The position numbers and the translations under genes were made by a program. A DNA stretch of 64,000 nt from Bacteroidota bacterium (GTDB lineage Bacteria; Bacteroidota; Bacteroidia; Bacteroidales; FEN-979): the NCBI GenBank assembly GCA_026391805.1, contig JAPLDJ010000009.1, positions 236,137 to 300,136 on the forward strand, given 5' to 3'. Each line of letters begins with the position of its first letter. Positions within the stretch are counted from its first letter, which is position 1. The notes under the pieces were generated by a model. It saw only the letters and a list, made by a program, of their open reading frames with translations. It was not told the origin of the DNA and did no database searches. Shown piece after piece: positions 16,983 to 26,100 of this stretch.

Positions 16983-19900
16983 TTATGAATTGGAAAAAGC
17001 ATTGCTGAATTCGTCCTCGAACCGTTTAACAACTGCATCACAGCCAAAGTCAAAGATACGGGCAGAATCATCCTTTCCGGTCACGGTGAATTCCAGTAAT
17101 CCGTGTTCCCTCCTCTGCGGAAGCAGGGAGATCATCTCCATCAGGACGAATTTCGGGAAGGGAAGTCCGTCGAATCCGAATTTTTTCAGCAGACCGGAAA
17201 GCTGGTCAATGTTTGTCTGTTCAACCTTCGGGGTCATCACCGCATCGAACTCCTGGATTACCTTCTGCGCATTGGTAAAGCTTCCGCCGGTTTCGAACGG
17301 GAATGAGGCCGGAAGTATAAGGTCGGCTGCTGCTGCGGTTTCTGTCATGAAATAATCCTGCACCATCACGAATCCTGCCTTGCTGATCCAGTTCGGAACA
17401 TTGTCACTAGTGGCACAGCCGACCGGATCCTCGCCGAAGATGAACAGGTTGCGGAGCTTTCCTGTCTCCAGAAGATGAAGAACATCATCATGGGTGGTTG
17501 AAAGCCCCCGGGTGTTCCATTTCTCTTCAAGCAGTTTCAGGTATTCCGGATCGTTCATGGGGACGTTCCCCGGACCGGCGTCAGGCGTAATGCCCATATC
17601 GGCCAGCCCTTGCGAATTGTTCTTTTCTTTTAGCGAGATCAGGCCATTGGCAGTTTTGCCAAGCTTGCCGGTGATCATTGCAAGGTTGAACAGTTCTTTT
17701 GCAGTTGCGGATGAAATCTCTTTTTCCGAGAAGAACAGGATGGCATTCATCTGCAGGTTATAATCTTCTGCAAATGTTACTATCGTTTTTTTATCTGCAA
17801 CCCCGGAAAGTTTCACCAGCTCATCGAAATTCTCTTTCAGCAATGCATTTTTATATGCATCAAAGCCAGCGGTGCGTCCTTCCAGGAACATCCCGTTCTG
17901 CAACCCTGCGGTAAGCAGGTGATGGTTCACTGCTTTTACGAAATGATAGTAGGATTTTATCTGCAGGAACTCATCCACCTTGTGATCCATCGAATTCTTC
18001 TGCTTGACCGTAACCAGGGAAACAGGGACCTTTTTCATGAATTTTGCATTCTGGACGAGGAATCCGGCCACGGCATGATCACGGTTTATTTCCGTTCCGA
18101 TGAGGTAAACTTTGCTCGCTTCCCGTATGTTCGCCAGCGGGACATTAAGTTCACAGTTCGATTTCCAGGCATCGCCCTGCCCCAGGTAATGGAAGCTGGC
18201 AATGTTATTGGTTTTTGCAGCTGCACGGGCCAGCTTCTGGACCAGGTAGAGCTCTTCGTTGGTAAGACGTCCTCCGGCGAAGAATGCATTTTCATCGGGC
18301 TTCACCTGGGTGATCTTTTCTTTGACAAGGCTGAACGCCTCTTCAAATGTGATCTCGTTGAACTTCCCGTCCACCTTCAGCATCGGCTTCAGGATCCTGT
18401 TGCGATCGTTCAGGTAAGAATAACCGAACTTAGGATACCGGCAGATGTTGCCGTCGGTATTGACCAGTCCTTTCTTCCCGTTGACCTGCATCACGAAACC
18501 GTTTTTATGCTCCAGCGTGATGGCACAGCCAACTGAACAATAATTGCAAATGCTGTCGGCGGAGGTTGTCTTCACCGGACCTGGCTTGAAAAGCACGTTC
18601 TCGGTGAGGGCGCCGGTCGGGCAGGTGGAGAGGCACATGCCGCACGATTCGCAGAAAGTATCCTGCAGCTTGTCGCCCATGCTGGGGGCCACGAAGGTGT
18701 CGAACCCGCGGTTGACAAAACCAAGCGCATTGGCACCGACCACTTCGCGGCAGATGCGGATGCACCTTCCGCAGAGGATGCATTTGTTATTATCGATCTC
18801 GATATATGGATGACGGAAATCGACTTTGTATTCCTTGAATTCCCCGGTAAAGCTTTTCTGATTGGCATTGTATTCGGTGGAATATTTCTGGAGGTCGCAA
18901 TTGAAGAAGGCTGTGCAGCCGCATTCCAGGCAGCGCTGTGTTTCATGATGGGCCACCTCTTCCGAAGCATATCCCAGCTCCACTTCCTTGAAATTGAACC
19001 GCTGGTCGGGCGGCATGGTCGGCATCTCTTCGCGTAATTGCTTTTCAAAATGGCCGGTATAATCCTCCTTCACCTGTTTCCGGAACTGATCCTTTTTACT
19101 GGTAAAGACCTTTTTCACCGGCTCCACCGGCAATCCCATCAGGTATTGATGAGCGCTGTTGGAAGCGGTCTTCGCCTGGGCGATGGCTTCGATGATCGTG
19201 GCGGGGCCCGTAACGCCATCACCGGCTGCAAAAACGGAAGGGATCCCGGTCTGCAGGGTCTCCTTCTTTGCATCGATATCACCCCACTTGTTAATCTGGA
19301 GTTTACCGCCTTCGGCGGAAGCATTAATATCATCAATGAAATTCACATCGGTCTTCTGGCCAATGGCGGCGAGTGCATAATCCACCTCCACCGTGAAATC
19401 CGATCCTTCGATCGGCACGGGGCGCCTTCTTCCGGAAGCGTCGGGTTCTCCGAGTTCCATTTTAATGCAGGTGATCGATTTCAGTTTGCCGCTTTCGTCC
19501 TTGTTCACTTTATGTGGAAGGGTGAGGAACATATATTCAACCCCTTCGAGCTTGGATTCATGAATTTCGATCGGGTTGGCAGGCATCTCTTTCTCTGTCC
19601 TGCGGTAAATCACATATACTTTTTTTGCATTGCAGCGGATGGAGGTACGGCAGCAGTCCATGGCAGTGTTTCCCCCGCCGATGACGGCAATGGTCTTTCC
19701 GGTAAAATCATAACGCTGTCCTGTAGCTTCCATGTTCCGCAGGAAATCAATCCCCGAGAATACATTCTCCGCATCATCGCCTTCGCAGCCGATGCCGGTA
19801 CCGCGCTGCGAACCGATCGTCAGGATGGTTGCATGGTACTGATCCTTCAGTTCCTTGAAACTGAGATTGCCCCCCAGTTTTTTGTTGTAATGGATCTTCA

Positions 19901-20684
19901 CGCCAAGATCGGTGATGTTTTTCACCTCCTGGTCGACAATGTCGTTCGGCAGTCGGTACTCCGGAATACCATACCGGAGCCATCCGCCGGATTTGTCGGA
20001 TGCTTCAAAGATATCTGCCTGGTGTCCCATCACCTGCAGGAAATAGCCGGCAGATAATCCTCCCGGTCCAGCACCGATAATGGCCACTTTTTTACCTGTT
20101 GAAGGCTGAATTTCGGGAACAAATTTCGTTTTAGACTGAAGGTCGATGTCGGATGCAAACCGTTTCAGGTAATCGATCCCGACGGGTGTATTCTCATCAA
20201 GCAGGTTCCTGCGGCATTCGTTTTCGCAGGGACGAACGCAAACGCGGCCGCAGATGGCCGGGAGAGGGTTGGTCTCCTTGATCAGCGCTACGGCATCGTT
20301 ATAAAGGCCTTTTTCGATCAGGGAGATGTACCCCTGCACATCCACGCCGGCCGGGCAGGTTTGCTTGCACGGACCAAGACAATCGGCATAGTGGTTCGAA
20401 AGCATCAGCTCCAGTGCCATTTTCCGGGACTTGCGGATGCCTTCATTGTCGGTGATGATCTTCATTCCTTCGGTGATCTTCGTCGAGCAGGCCGGCTGGT
20501 GACCGCGCATGCCTTCAACTTCCACAACGCAAACATAGCATGATGTGAAGGGCTCCAGCCGGTCGTCGTTGCAGAGTGTCGGAATCTCAGTTCCATGCCG
20601 CCGTGCCAGTTCCAGGATGGTTTCACCGGGATTGCCTTTTACAATAGTTCCGTCAAGAATGATATTCAGGAAATTATCAGCCAT
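16983..20684 (-). CDS. NuoG-like / GltD-like fused iron-sulphur flavoprotein
   Basis: This 1233-residue cytosolic electron-transfer protein is a fusion. An N-terminal [2Fe-2S] domain uses Cys 38, 49, 52 and 66. A GltD/NfnB-type module follows, with Cys-rich DCLGPCKQTCPAG and CGRVCVRPCENECRR, an FAD fold (GAGPGG at 204-209), an NAD(P) fold (GGGNTAMD near 336) and AAGDG. Two [4Fe-4S] motifs come next (CILCGRCIRIC, CESCGMCLSTCP), then CNYCSVGC and a molybdopterin-oxidoreductase-like fold from about 735 on. The formate-dehydrogenase Cys/Sec motif is missing after TNEELYLVQKLARAA, so this part is probably NuoG-like rather than catalytic. With the NuoE- and NuoF-like genes upstream it likely forms a soluble NADH/NADPH complex, perhaps bifurcating. 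Confidence 0.88.
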   Translation of the reverse strand: MADNFLNIILDGTIVKGNPGETILELARRHGTEIPTLCNDDRLEPFTSCYVCVVEVEGMRGHQPACSTKITEGMKIITDNEGIRKSRKMALELMLSNHYADCLGPCKQTCPAGVDVQGYISLIEKGLYNDAVALIKETNPLPAICGRVCVRPCENECRRNLLDENTPVGIDYLKRFASDIDLQSKTKFVPEIQPSTGKKVAIIGAGPGGLSAGYFLQVMGHQADIFEASDKSGGWLRYGIPEYRLPNDIVDQEVKNITDLGVKIHYNKKLGGNLSFKELKDQYHATILTIGSQRGTGIGCEGDDAENVFSGIDFLRNMEATGQRYDFTGKTIAVIGGGNTAMDCCRTSIRCNAKKVYVIYRRTEKEMPANPIEIHESKLEGVEYMFLTLPHKVNKDESGKLKSITCIKMELGEPDASGRRRPVPIEGSDFTVEVDYALAAIGQKTDVNFIDDINASAEGGKLQINKWGDIDAKKETLQTGIPSVFAAGDGVTGPATIIEAIAQAKTASNSAHQYLMGLPVEPVKKVFTSKKDQFRKQVKEDYTGHFEKQLREEMPTMPPDQRFNFKEVELGYASEEVAHHETQRCLECGCTAFFNCDLQKYSTEYNANQKSFTGEFKEYKVDFRHPYIEIDNNKCILCGRCIRICREVVGANALGFVNRGFDTFVAPSMGDKLQDTFCESCGMCLSTCPTGALTENVLFKPGPVKTTSADSICNYCSVGCAITLEHKNGFVMQVNGKKGLVNTDGNICRYPKFGYSYLNDRNRILKPMLKVDGKFNEITFEEAFSLVKEKITQVKPDENAFFAGGRLTNEELYLVQKLARAAAKTNNIASFHYLGQGDAWKSNCELNVPLANIREASKVYLIGTEINRDHAVAGFLVQNAKFMKKVPVSLVTVKQKNSMDHKVDEFLQIKSYYHFVKAVNHHLLTAGLQNGMFLEGRTAGFDAYKNALLKENFDELVKLSGVADKKTIVTFAEDYNLQMNAILFFSEKEISSATAKELFNLAMITGKLGKTANGLISLKEKNNSQGLADMGITPDAGPGNVPMNDPEYLKLLEEKWNTRGLSTTHDDVLHLLETGKLRNLFIFGEDPVGCATSDNVPNWISKAGFVMVQDYFMTETAAAADLILPASFPFETGGSFTNAQKVIQEFDAVMTPKVEQTNIDQLSGLLKKFGFDGLPFPKFVLMEMISLLPQRREHGLLEFTVTGKDDSARIFDFGCDAVVKRFEDEFSNAFSNS

Positions 20685-20721
20685 TGTTAAATAGTATTTT
20701 TATAGTTTTTCTGTTTTTTTA

Positions 20722-22500
20722 TTAAGATAAAACGATCGATGCGAATTTGCACTTTGTATAACAGACGCCGCATTTGGTGCAGAGCGCCTGGTCGATGAAG
20801 TGCGGTTTTTTCCGCTCGCCGGTAATGGCCTTGGCCGGGCAGTTCTTCAGGCAAACCAGGCAGCCGGTGCATTTCTCCGGGTCAACGGTATAGGTGAGTA
20901 GCGGCCGGCAGACTTTTGCAGGGCATTTCTTGTGAAATATGTGGGCCTCGTATTCGTCGCGGAAATATTTGATGGTGGTAAGAACGGGATTCGGGGCCGT
21001 CTGGCCAAGTCCGCAGAGCGAATTATCCTTGATCTGGTAAGCCAGCTCTTCAAGTTTTTCAATGTCGCCTTCCACGCCCAGCCCGTTGGTGATCCGTTCC
21101 AGGATTTCGAGCATGCGCATGGTGCCCATGCGGCAGAAGGTACATTTGCCACAGGATTCCTTCCGCGTGAAATCGAGGAAGAACTTCGCCACATCCACCA
21201 TGCAAGTGGTCTCGTCCATCACTACCATACCGCCGGAACCCATAATGGCTCCGGTGGCATTCACCGAATCATAATCCACGATCGTGTCGGCCAGGTATTC
21301 GGGGATACAGCCGCCGGAGGGTCCGCCCAGCTGAACAGCCTTGAATTTTTTGTCCAGTTTGATGCCGCCGCCGAGACGGAAGATCACCTCCCGGATGGTC
21401 ATGCCCATAGGGACTTCCACCAGGCCTGAATGTCTCACCTTGCCGGCCAGGGCAAACACCTTGGTGCCTTTGCTCTTTTCGGTGCCATAGGCAGCATAGG
21501 CCGCTGCGCCGTTAATGATGATCCAGGGTATGTTGGCAAATGTTTCAACATTGTTGATGTTGGTCGGCTTTTTATAAAGACCGGAAACAGCCGGGAATGG
21601 CGGTCGTTTCCTTGGCATGCCGCGTTCACCTTCCACCGATGCGATCAGTGCTGTTTCTTCGCCGCATACAAAGGCGCCGGCGCCTTCCTTGATGTAGATA
21701 TCAAAATTAAATCCTTCGATCCCGCAAATATTCTTTCCCAAAAAGCTTTTCTCCCTGGCCTGCTGAAGGGCAATGTTGAGCCGCTTGATGGCCAGCGGGT
21801 ATTCGGCACGGCAATAGATCACACCCTGGTTAGCCTGGATGGCATAGGCAGCGATGATCATCCCTTCCAGCACCGAATGCGGGTCACCTTCCAGTACCGA
21901 CCTGTCCATAAAGGCACCGGGGTCACCTTCGTCCGCATTGCAGATGATGTATTTTTCGGCAGATTTGCTGGCATTGGCAAACTTCCATTTCATGCCGGTC
22001 GGAAAGCCTCCTCCTCCCCTGCCGCGGATCCCCGAATCGAGCACCGTCTGGATCACGACCTCAGGGGCAATCTTTTCCGAGGCGATCTTTGACATCGCCT
22101 TGTATCCCTCACGGGATTCATAATCGCTGATCGATTCCGGATCTATATATCCGCAATTGCGGAGAACGATTTTTACCTGTGAGGTGATGAAATTGTTTTC
22201 CGGGGCATCGAAAAGATCGGTATAAACGATGTAATCCCTGATGGGATCCTTCTGGTTGATGTGCTTCTCGATCACTTCGATGGCACGATCCTCAGAAACA
22301 TCGCCGTAAAGATAGGTGCCGGTCTCATCCTTGATCTCGACGAGCGGTTCACGGTAGCACATGCCGATGCAGCTGGTCTTCCGGAGATCGAAATCCATCT
22401 TCTCCTTGTCCAGCATGGCCTTGATCTTTTCATACGTCTTGCCTGCGCCTGCAGCGATCCCGCAGCTTCCAAGTCCGACGGTTACAGTAGTTTTTGTCAT
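20722..22500 (-). CDS. NuoF/HydB-like NADH-binding FMN iron-sulphur subunit
   Basis: This 592-residue subunit has the HydB/HndC layout. A thioredoxin-like [2Fe-2S] domain (SCGIAAGA ... TSCIGMCYREP) is followed by the NADH/FMN core with GRGGGGFPTGMKW and NADEGDPGAFMDR, then EGAGAFVCGEETALIASVEG. The [4Fe-4S] motif ESCGKCTFCRMGT lies near residue 455. A C-terminal ferredoxin domain has CTGCLVCLKNCP and CTKCGVCYTKC. It would oxidise or reduce NAD(H) and pass electrons through its clusters to the NuoG-like fusion 37 bp downstream. The extra C-terminal ferredoxin separates it from respiratory NuoF and matches soluble bifurcating hydrogenase-type complexes, although no hydrogenase subunit is visible here. 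Confidence 0.93.
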   Translation of the reverse strand: MTKTTVTVGLGSCGIAAGAGKTYEKIKAMLDKEKMDFDLRKTSCIGMCYREPLVEIKDETGTYLYGDVSEDRAIEVIEKHINQKDPIRDYIVYTDLFDAPENNFITSQVKIVLRNCGYIDPESISDYESREGYKAMSKIASEKIAPEVVIQTVLDSGIRGRGGGGFPTGMKWKFANASKSAEKYIICNADEGDPGAFMDRSVLEGDPHSVLEGMIIAAYAIQANQGVIYCRAEYPLAIKRLNIALQQAREKSFLGKNICGIEGFNFDIYIKEGAGAFVCGEETALIASVEGERGMPRKRPPFPAVSGLYKKPTNINNVETFANIPWIIINGAAAYAAYGTEKSKGTKVFALAGKVRHSGLVEVPMGMTIREVIFRLGGGIKLDKKFKAVQLGGPSGGCIPEYLADTIVDYDSVNATGAIMGSGGMVVMDETTCMVDVAKFFLDFTRKESCGKCTFCRMGTMRMLEILERITNGLGVEGDIEKLEELAYQIKDNSLCGLGQTAPNPVLTTIKYFRDEYEAHIFHKKCPAKVCRPLLTYTVDPEKCTGCLVCLKNCPAKAITGERKKPHFIDQALCTKCGVCYTKCKFASIVLS

Positions 22501-22531
22501 TGGTATAATAGTAGAATATTGGTTCTTTTAT

Positions 22532-22612
22532 TCGATGGGCGATAAACGATGGGCGATGGGCGATCAGTGTCATTTTTAATTCGCCTATCGCCTATCTCCA
22601 ATCGCATATCTA
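22532..22612. repeat. GGGCGAT tandem and inverted repeats between nuoF- and nuoE-like genes
   Basis: Units of GATGGGCGAT occur three times at 22532-22564, and inverted forms (CGCCTATCGCCTATC) follow at 22581-22600, so the stretch can fold into a hairpin. It fills most of the 109-bp gap between two genes of one operon. A transcript-stability role is possible. Confidence 0.6.
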
Positions 22613-23128
22613 GTTGCTTTCCATTATCCGGATGTTCTTCACGATCTTGGTCGCCTCGTTCCCGGTCAGTTTGCCGTAGGCCGTGTCGGCGATCATCATC
22701 ACCGGTGCAAGGGAACAGCATCCCAGGCAGGCGACCGACTCAAGTGTATAGAACCGGTCTTCGGTAGTCTCGCCGTCTTTCACCTTCAGCGCTTCTTCCA
22801 GTGCTTCCGTGATCTCTTTGGCATTCTGGACATGGCAGGCGGTGCCGTGGCAGACCTTGATGATGTGTTTCCCGACCGGCTTCAGGCGGAACTGGGCATA
22901 GAAGGTTGCCACGCCGAACATGTCGCTGAGGTTCAGCCCGGCATCGGCGGCGATCTTCTCAAACGCAGTTCTTGGCAGATAGCCGTATATATCCTGCGTT
23001 CCCTGGAGCAGCGGGATCATGTTGCCTTTTTTTCCTTTGTATTTTGTAATGAGGGGTTCGATAAGGCTGAGGTCAACTGGGCCAAGGTCCACGACCTCGT
23101 CTTTCTGGTAGATTCTTGAAATTCGCAT
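22610..23128 (-). CDS. NuoE/HydC-like [2Fe-2S] subunit
   Basis: This 172-residue thioredoxin-fold subunit carries the four-Cys [2Fe-2S] ligand set of NuoE/HydC: CHGTAC near residues 94-99 and CLGCC near 136-140. The upstream helical region includes LLQGTQDIYGYLP and MFGVATFYAQF, both typical of the family. It partners the NuoF-like subunit encoded next on the same strand. Length is standard for soluble complexes. It is preceded by the long ATP-grasp gene 64 bp upstream, with a short tandem repeat in the gap. Confidence 0.93.
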   Translation of the reverse strand: MRISRIYQKDEVVDLGPVDLSLIEPLITKYKGKKGNMIPLLQGTQDIYGYLPRTAFEKIAADAGLNLSDMFGVATFYAQFRLKPVGKHIIKVCHGTACHVQNAKEITEALEEALKVKDGETTEDRFYTLESVACLGCCSLAPVMMIADTAYGKLTGNEATKIVKNIRIMESN

Positions 23129-23154
23129 ACGTAGAGTCTCTCTTGAGTAATACT

Positions 23155-23192
23155 TACTTTATAAACTTTATGAACTTTACAAACTTTAAAAA
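23155..23192. repeat. AACTTTATG-type tandem array, copy 1
   Basis: Four 9-10 bp units of AAACTTTATG/AACTTTACA type lie just beyond a stop codon. The same series of units (CTTTATGAACTTTACAAACT) recurs at 38809-38849 between gldF and gldG. Confidence 0.65.
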
Positions 23193-26100
23193 CTAAATTG
23201 TCACCACCGCAATCCGCTTCTTCCCGTCCATTTTGATGGTTAGCGGTTTTTCGAAACGGACGATGGAATAATATTTTGTTGTGCGCAGATCCTTTTGTGC
23301 TTTCAGCATATCATAGTGGATATAGCTTTTCGAAAGTTCGGGCTGAACACAGAAATAGCCGACGTTCATCGAGGTCACATTGTGGAAGAAGTGCGAACCT
23401 GAAGAGGCATCGAGCGGGAAGCCCTCGAGGCTGGTCTCCACGATCACTTTGGCGTGCGAGATCTGAGGCCACTGCACAGGAACGCCGATCCAGCGGTCGC
23501 GTGTGCCCCACCGGCCGGGACCGATCAGCAGATAGTTCCGTTCCTCTTTTATCATCTCCGCATTGATCTTATCCATTTCATCGGCCATCTCCATCGTTTT
23601 TCCCTTATCGAAAGTTTCCGGGTCGACAAAAACAACCGTATCAATCGTATCGATCATGCCGTTGCCCATCTCCTTTTCGCAGTAAAGCAGGATCTTATCC
23701 TGTTCAATTTTCTGCATATCCACCTCGTAATCCGTGGCATTGCCGATCAGCGGCTTGATCTGAAGCAGGTAAAAAGAGGCCCGGTTGTTCTCATCCTTGT
23801 TGAGATCAACGGCGAATTCAATCTCCACGGGCGATCCCAGTGCTTCTTTCACAACATCCAGCACCACTTCGATGGTCTTGGAAAGGGGAATATAGTTGTA
23901 TTTCAGGATATCGGCGAAATTCACCACCCTTGGACCCGCTGCACTCAGACCCGGCGTTATCCGGTTATTATCATAAGAGAAAACCGATGCACAATGCTTC
24001 AGCGTACCCTGGCGTTCGGCATCATCGATGTCCAGTTTGCGCAATCCTGCATCCTCGCCTTCCAGTAAATTCACATCTTCCTTCTGCAGGTCCACAGCAT
24101 AAAAATAGACCTGTGATCCCTTGAACTGATCAACCGGCGAATTGATCTCGAGGTTCGGATACTGCGGGGCAAAGCGGAAGGCGCGTTCCCCTTCCACCAC
24201 ATAACGCCCCAGTCCGAGCGCCGCGACTGCAAAACCCTCTTCGGGCTTCATGTGGGCAAAGGGATAATAATTGTAAGACTGGGCAACACCGCTGATGTGC
24301 GGGTAATAGACATCCTCGTACTGATTCCCGACCACTTCCTGGATCACGACAGCCATACGTTCCTGGTCGATTTTGTAATTAATGGCTTCAATGTACCCTT
24401 TGGCGGTTTTTGAGTAGACCGATGCATAAACCAGCTTGATGGCATTCATAAGCTGCTCCAGCCGGACCGTCGGATCCGGGTGGTTGTTGGGGATCAGGTA
24501 GGTCTCGAAGATGCCTGCAAACGGCTGGTTGAGCGAATCCTCGAAGAGTCCGGAAGAGCGGATGGCAAGCGGTTTCGTGATGGTCTTGACGATCAGCTTG
24601 AGCTTCCGGATGAGGGTATCGGTCAGCTTGCCTTCCATGAACCAGACCTTGACCAGGTCATAATCATTTTCAAAAACGGCGCGTTCCCTGAGCTTGTTCC
24701 GGTCGATAAAATATTCAAACTCATCCGTCCCGATGATGGATGTGATCGGGGTCCGGATGTTGATGTTCGGCACATGCTGCGAGAAGTCGTAATTGTAGAT
24801 CAGCGTATTGATAAAGGAAAGCCCGCGTCCCTTCCCTCCCAGCGCTCCTTCGGTAAGGATGAGAATGTTGTGTTCATCGGTGATGGCGGATTCCTCAAAC
24901 GGGATGACCTTCCCGATGTTCTGTTCATTGCGGAAGTTCTGGATGACGCTGATGAGGTATTCCCGCAGACTGGCCGGATCCTTGAAGTCGGTCACCTTGG
25001 CCGGGTTGAGGATCTTCGCCACCTGGATTTCGCCGCGGGCCATCAGCCAGAGCGAGAAATGGTCCTTGCGGGCATGGTAAAGCAATGATTCTTCGGGAAT
25101 GGTCCGCAGCAGGTCTTCAAATTCCTTCAGCGACTTGGCCACGGCAATCTGCCGGCCTTCCTTGTCACGGTATATGAAATTCCCAAACCCGAGGTAATGG
25201 GTGATAAAACTCTTGAAATCCAGCAGCAGGGTCTCGGAATTCTTGTTGATATAGGTGGTCTTCAGATCATACGCCTGGTTGGCATTATCATCTTCCGACG
25301 ACTGTATCACGATCGGAAGATCCCTGATCTCCTTACGGGTTTGTTTTACAAGAGAGAATCCTGCTGTACTGCTCAGCTTGCCATCTTTCTTGAATTTCAC
25401 ATCTGTGATCAGGCAGAGGATGTATTCCTTGTATTTCCCGAAAATATACATGGCCTCCTCATAGGTGGAGGCAAGAAGGATCTTGGGCCGGGCCTTCAGC
25501 CTCAGGATGCGGTACAGCTCATCGGTAGTCACATCCTCGATGATGTGCTTGGTTTGTTCAAGCACAATGTTGTAAAGGTTTGGCAGGTAAAGGGAATAAT
25601 ATTTCGGGGAATCCTCCACGAGCAGGATCACACGGGCCATCCCGATGTCGGTATCATTCTCCACATTGATCTTGTCCTCCAGGTAATTGATCATGGCGAA
25701 GAAGATCTTTGAATCCCCGTTCCAGACGAAAACACGGTCGATCCAGGTCAGCTTGTCAGGTGTTTCGTCGAACAGGGCGATGTCGGTGTTGCTGTTCAGG
25801 AGCAGGAAAACCGGGATGTACTGGTATTTCTCCTTGATCTTCTTGCTCAGTTCGACCGGGAAGTGTTTATCCACTCCCATCATAATGATCACAAGGTCGT
25901 AATGCTTGGTATCAAGCTGTTCAAACACTTCATCGGTGGCGGAAACCCCTGTGATGCGCGGCATGGTGCTAAGGCTGAGCTGGTAAAACTCGCCCAGGAC
26001 ATGCTCCGAGAACCGTCCCTCCTTTTCGATCGAATAGGCGTCGTAAAGGTTGGCAACGAGCAGGATCTCCTTGACCTTGAACGGCATCAGGTCGTGGTAG

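Noticed and set aside
19038..20057. 339-codon plus-strand frame within the NuoG/GltD-like gene
   Set aside because: It is the reverse of a region with clear FAD- and NAD-binding motifs on the minus strand, and its translation is irregular.
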